The notes under the pieces are model-generated. The model was not told the origin of the DNA. It did no database searches and worked only from the letters and a program-made list of their open reading frames with translations. Source: a virus. Taken from it: a stretch of 64,000 nt of DNA. Position 1 is the first letter of the stretch. Each line of letters begins with the position of its first letter. The stretch is taken from positions 1-64,000 of the IMG/VR virus record IMGVR_UViG_3300002143_000172, one strand, 5' to 3'. Shown in pieces: positions 61,617 to 64,000 of this stretch. The position numbers and the translations under genes were made by a program.

Positions 61617-62888
61617 TTACACAGTAGGCTGGTCTTGGGCTGTTTTTACAATACTTGTTTGTGGATATGCATATTGCCCGTCGTTGGCAATAGGATATGC
61701 TGTGCCTACGTGTAGACGCAAACCGCCAGCATTTAGGCTTGCATTATCCACAAAGAAGGTGAAAGTTGCAGGATTTATGGTAAGATCTATGTATAAAATA
61801 CCAGAATCTGTTTTATGTGCCATGTAGTTGTTTAGTACACCTACACCATATAATTGCTTTGCTTTACCAGAATTACCGCTTGTGATCGCTGTAACGACTG
61901 CTCCTGCATATTCCGGAACCTTAATAAAGATTTGATCTAGTACTTCGGTTAACTTTGCTTTGTATACAGCCTGCATGTCTGGAGTAAGTTTACCGTACAA
62001 TGTAATTAACCCATCAAGGTTAATACCTGATTTGGTTATCAGTCCTTTGGGAATCTTAGGTACTGCCGATGCTTTTGATTTAGCTTCAACTGTTGGAACT
62101 GGTTGTTCTGGTACCTCTGGCTGCGGAGCTATTACCGGCTGTGGAGCCACCGGTGTAGTTGGTTGTGTAGGAGCACTAGTAGGTTCTGCAGGCTGATCGT
62201 CTGCATAAGGTTTGAATGTTTTTATAAAATCGTTAACAGCATTTTGATAACCAGTACCTGGTTTAACTTGTCGATCAGTGAACCGTCCAGCACCGCCATC
62301 TGTTGTCTTAACTTCAACTGTGCCAAAATTTACAATCTCAATGTCACCTTTGTTTCCAGATGGGTTTTTAATGCGAGGACTTAACACTTTAAGCATAAAT
62401 TCGCCCTTGCCTTTACCTATGCTAGCAACTTGTAGCAAGTCGTCTGTTAATTCTTTAATAGCAGGATTATTGGAATAACCTCTTACAATTTGGTCAATTG
62501 TATGTGTGCCTTTTAGTAATAGGTCCACATTGATAAGACCCCCATCTTTCCACTGCGTTAACATGGATTTTTTATATTCCACCGGAGCATCAAGGCTAAC
62601 GATATATTTGGCCAGTAGTTCTTTGGCCGCCACAACATCTGCATCGGACCAAGAACCTAAATCAGTTAGTGCAGATTTTCTACGGCCGCCTAATTTAACA
62701 GTTGATAGAACATCATTAATTTCGTCTAATGCATGTTGTGTTTGTTCATCTGGTTCGAGTTCTTTAATCTTATGGACAATTGCCAGTTTAAGACTATACA
62801 ATGGATCCGATGTAGGGTCTCCAGGAGTAACCTGTGCAGGCGCCTGGTTTTTTGCTTCAATTAGTTTAAAGAATTCTTTTGCTCTCAT
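61617..62888 (-). CDS. virion-type protein with PD-(D/E)xK-like segment, 423 aa
   Basis: Begins MRAKEFFKLIE, an N-terminus shared by many structural or virion-packaged proteins of aquatic T4-like phages. Central GKGEFMLKVLSP...GDIEIVNFGTVEVKTTDG (about 160-195) resembles a restriction-like nuclease core (GD...EVK). A Pro/Thr-rich linker (about 233-270) leads to a C-terminal beta-rich domain. ATG lies 6 bp after GCTAAATA. A packaged endonuclease or decoration protein is possible; not established. Confidence 0.65.
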   Translation of the reverse strand: MRAKEFFKLIEAKNQAPAQVTPGDPTSDPLYSLKLAIVHKIKELEPDEQTQHALDEINDVLSTVKLGGRRKSALTDLGSWSDADVVAAKELLAKYIVSLDAPVEYKKSMLTQWKDGGLINVDLLLKGTHTIDQIVRGYSNNPAIKELTDDLLQVASIGKGKGEFMLKVLSPRIKNPSGNKGDIEIVNFGTVEVKTTDGGAGRFTDRQVKPGTGYQNAVNDFIKTFKPYADDQPAEPTSAPTQPTTPVAPQPVIAPQPEVPEQPVPTVEAKSKASAVPKIPKGLITKSGINLDGLITLYGKLTPDMQAVYKAKLTEVLDQIFIKVPEYAGAVVTAITSGNSGKAKQLYGVGVLNNYMAHKTDSGILYIDLTINPATFTFFVDNASLNAGGLRLHVGTAYPIANDGQYAYPQTSIVKTAQDQPTV

Positions 62889-62894
62889 AATGAA

Positions 62895-62902
62895 TATTTA
62901 GC
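62895..62902 (-). promoter_or_regulatory. T4-type late promoter motif
   Basis: GCTAAATA, 6 bp before the ATG at 62888; overlaps the stop of the bilin reductase. Confidence 0.6.
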
Positions 62903-63572
62903 CAATTTCCGGGAACAACATTTCTTGTACATAGGCCTTAGCTTCTTCTTCGGTAAACCCTAGATGCTGTAAACTAGCAGGGGTTCGGGGATTTTGCTTT
63001 TGATAGTAGCAATAGCGATTATGTGACATATGATAGTCATTTGGCCATTCTTGCGTGTCACCCACGGTATCTAGGTAGTATTTTAGGGTAGTTAGCCCTA
63101 CATCAATAAACTCGTCTAATTCTTCAGAGTTTACAGCGCCAATGGCTACCATGTGATTACTAAAGATATATCTGGCCCATTCCGGTAGATCTCTGGGCTT
63201 ATTCCAGTCAATTCCAGCTACTTTATTGGCAAACCAACGGCACATTGGGTGGTTTTGATCCCCGGATGCACTGTAGTCGTGGAAAGCACCGCTTACCTTA
63301 GTGGGCCCGCATACAATGTCGAATCCGTAAATTGGACTAGAATCGTTAGTATGGGGGAATATGGTAACATGGAGAAGATAGAGCTTTTTAGATTCTCTCG
63401 CATCGATAGTACTTATATGCGCCCTACGATACCGTGAACTAGTGAATACGATATCATTAGAATTAATTTTACTATTTGGACGAACTTCTACAACTTCGCC
63501 ACTTTCTCTTAACTGCTTTTCTATTTTACCTGCACAGGCAATTACTTTGTCAAACAACGAGCTCATTATCAT
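62898..63572 (-). CDS. ferredoxin-dependent bilin reductase (PcyA/PebS/PcyX family)
   Basis: Family motifs: SPIYGFDIVCGPTKVSGAFHDYS (about 79-101), RDLPEWARYIFSNHMVAIG (about 127-145), ELDEFIDVGLTTLKYYL (about 150-166) and NRYCYYQKQNPRTPASLQHLGF (about 181-202). FDBRs reduce biliverdin to phycobilins with ferredoxin electrons; phage members include PebS and PcyX. Length 224 suits the compact phage types. Its start overlaps the heme oxygenase gene by 23 bp, so the two act in sequence: heme to biliverdin to a reduced bilin. Confidence 0.9.
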   Translation of the reverse strand: MIMSSLFDKVIACAGKIEKQLRESGEVVEVRPNSKINSNDIVFTSSRYRRAHISTIDARESKKLYLLHVTIFPHTNDSSPIYGFDIVCGPTKVSGAFHDYSASGDQNHPMCRWFANKVAGIDWNKPRDLPEWARYIFSNHMVAIGAVNSEELDEFIDVGLTTLKYYLDTVGDTQEWPNDYHMSHNRYCYYQKQNPRTPASLQHLGFTEEEAKAYVQEMLFPEIG

Positions 63573-64000
63573 ATTCCTTCATCATGCGTATTGCCCAATC
63601 GAAGGCTATGTTAGCTTCATCTCCCATGCTGTCGTTTAACTTAGCACGGATGTTGGTCATCAAAGTTTTTGTATCTTCAAATTCTAAAGCACGGTGACTG
63701 CCTGGAACAATTTTCTTAATCATCTGTCCACCAAACATATCACCCATGTGCCATGTGTATAGATGCGCCATTACCTTATTGGGGTCTTTACTAATACTCA
63801 ATAGATAATTATGATAATCTTGTACCACGGGTCTATAATCTGGACGAGTTTGATCTTTGGACATTTCGCAGTAGTCTTGATAGATGTAGTATGTTCTACG
63901 AAGATCTGGAAGATCATTTAGAAGTCCACAGGCACCGGCAGCGCCTTCTATCGTTCCATAGAACAATGTTTTTTGATATGTCCAATCTACCCACAAACTA
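63550..64000 (-). CDS. ho1: heme oxygenase (partial, N-terminus beyond window)
   Basis: C-terminal ~148 residues: HLYTWHMGDMFGGQMIKKIVPG (about 80-101 of the visible part) is the distal helix with the conserved GD..GGQ of biliverdin-producing heme oxygenases; LLSISKDPNKVMAH and FDWAIRMMKEYD follow family order. The proximal His should lie in the missing ~80 N-terminal residues. It degrades heme to biliverdin, CO and iron. Coupled to the downstream bilin reductase. Confidence 0.88.
   Translation of the reverse strand, partial: SLWVDWTYQKTLFYGTIEGAAGACGLLNDLPDLRRTYYIYQDYCEMSKDQTRPDYRPVVQDYHNYLLSISKDPNKVMAHLYTWHMGDMFGGQMIKKIVPGSHRALEFEDTKTLMTNIRAKLNDSMGDEANIAFDWAIRMMKEYDNELVV

Noticed and set aside
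1-64000. CRISPR arrays, rRNA genes, insertion sequences
   Set aside because: No regularly spaced direct repeats, no rRNA-like sequence and no transposase were seen. The only mobile elements are HNH nucleases and the group I intron.

Overview
The window looks like part of a large, tailed double-stranded DNA phage of the T4 superfamily. The reasons are dense, overlapping, mostly small genes; an array of about 40 tRNA and tRNA-like genes mixed with HNH endonucleases; phage nucleotide genes (dCMP deaminase, MazG-like hydrolase, P-loop kinase); T4-type late promoters (TATAAATA and variants); and canonical sigma-70-like promoters. No capsid, tail, terminase or replication gene was recognised. The host is probably Gram-negative, because the window encodes a periplasmic PstS, a TctC-type binding protein and outer-membrane curli export proteins. 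A closer host assignment is not possible from the sequence.

Layout. 0-11.6 kb: leftward genes, mostly small conserved hypotheticals, with a Bax-inhibitor-like membrane protein, MazG-like hydrolase, glycosyltransferase, GTP cyclohydrolase I plus a duplicated C-terminal fragment of it, nucleotide-sugar dehydrogenase, HExxH protein and carbamoyltransferase. Several of these follow TTGACA-17-TATAAT promoters. 11.7-28.7 kb: an accessory island with a minimal AMP-ligase, a tripartite tricarboxylate transporter pair (TctA, TctC), P-loop/sulfotransferase-like proteins, methyltransferases, an amidohydrolase, a glycosyltransferase and five 2-oxoglutarate oxygenase-like proteins. Many of these are scattered paralogous pairs. 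dCMP deaminase and the first tRNA close the region.

28.7-46 kb: the RNA region. A Ro/TROVE-like vWA protein is flanked by two copies of a repeated covarying RNA element; two more copies follow tRNA genes. The tRNA array covers all 20 amino acids. It includes a tRNA-Leu(UAA) interrupted by a 213-nt group I intron, a tRNA apparently split by an HNH insertion, chimeric and decayed tRNAs, and two class I tRNAs with leucine anticodons. Interspersed genes are HNH endonucleases, RNA polymerase omega, a QueC-like PP-loop protein, an SGNH hydrolase, a GATase-like protein, a radical SAM protein and two more oxygenases.

46-52.6 kb: glycan genes (two-domain glycosyltransferase, GT17-like enzyme, methyltransferases, GDPD-like enzyme). 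52.7-64 kb: small membrane proteins, a CHASE2-adenylate cyclase, PstS, a five-gene curli-like cluster (two curlin-repeat proteins, FecR-domain protein, CsgG, CsgF), a virion-like protein and a bilin cassette (ferredoxin-dependent bilin reductase plus heme oxygenase) that runs off the right edge.

Two promoter classes partition the genes. Seventeen sigma-70-like promoters, all with exactly 17-bp spacers, precede left-arm genes, tRNAs and small early genes. T4-type late motifs lie only 4-7 bp before 15 start codons, which predicts leaderless or nearly leaderless late mRNAs.
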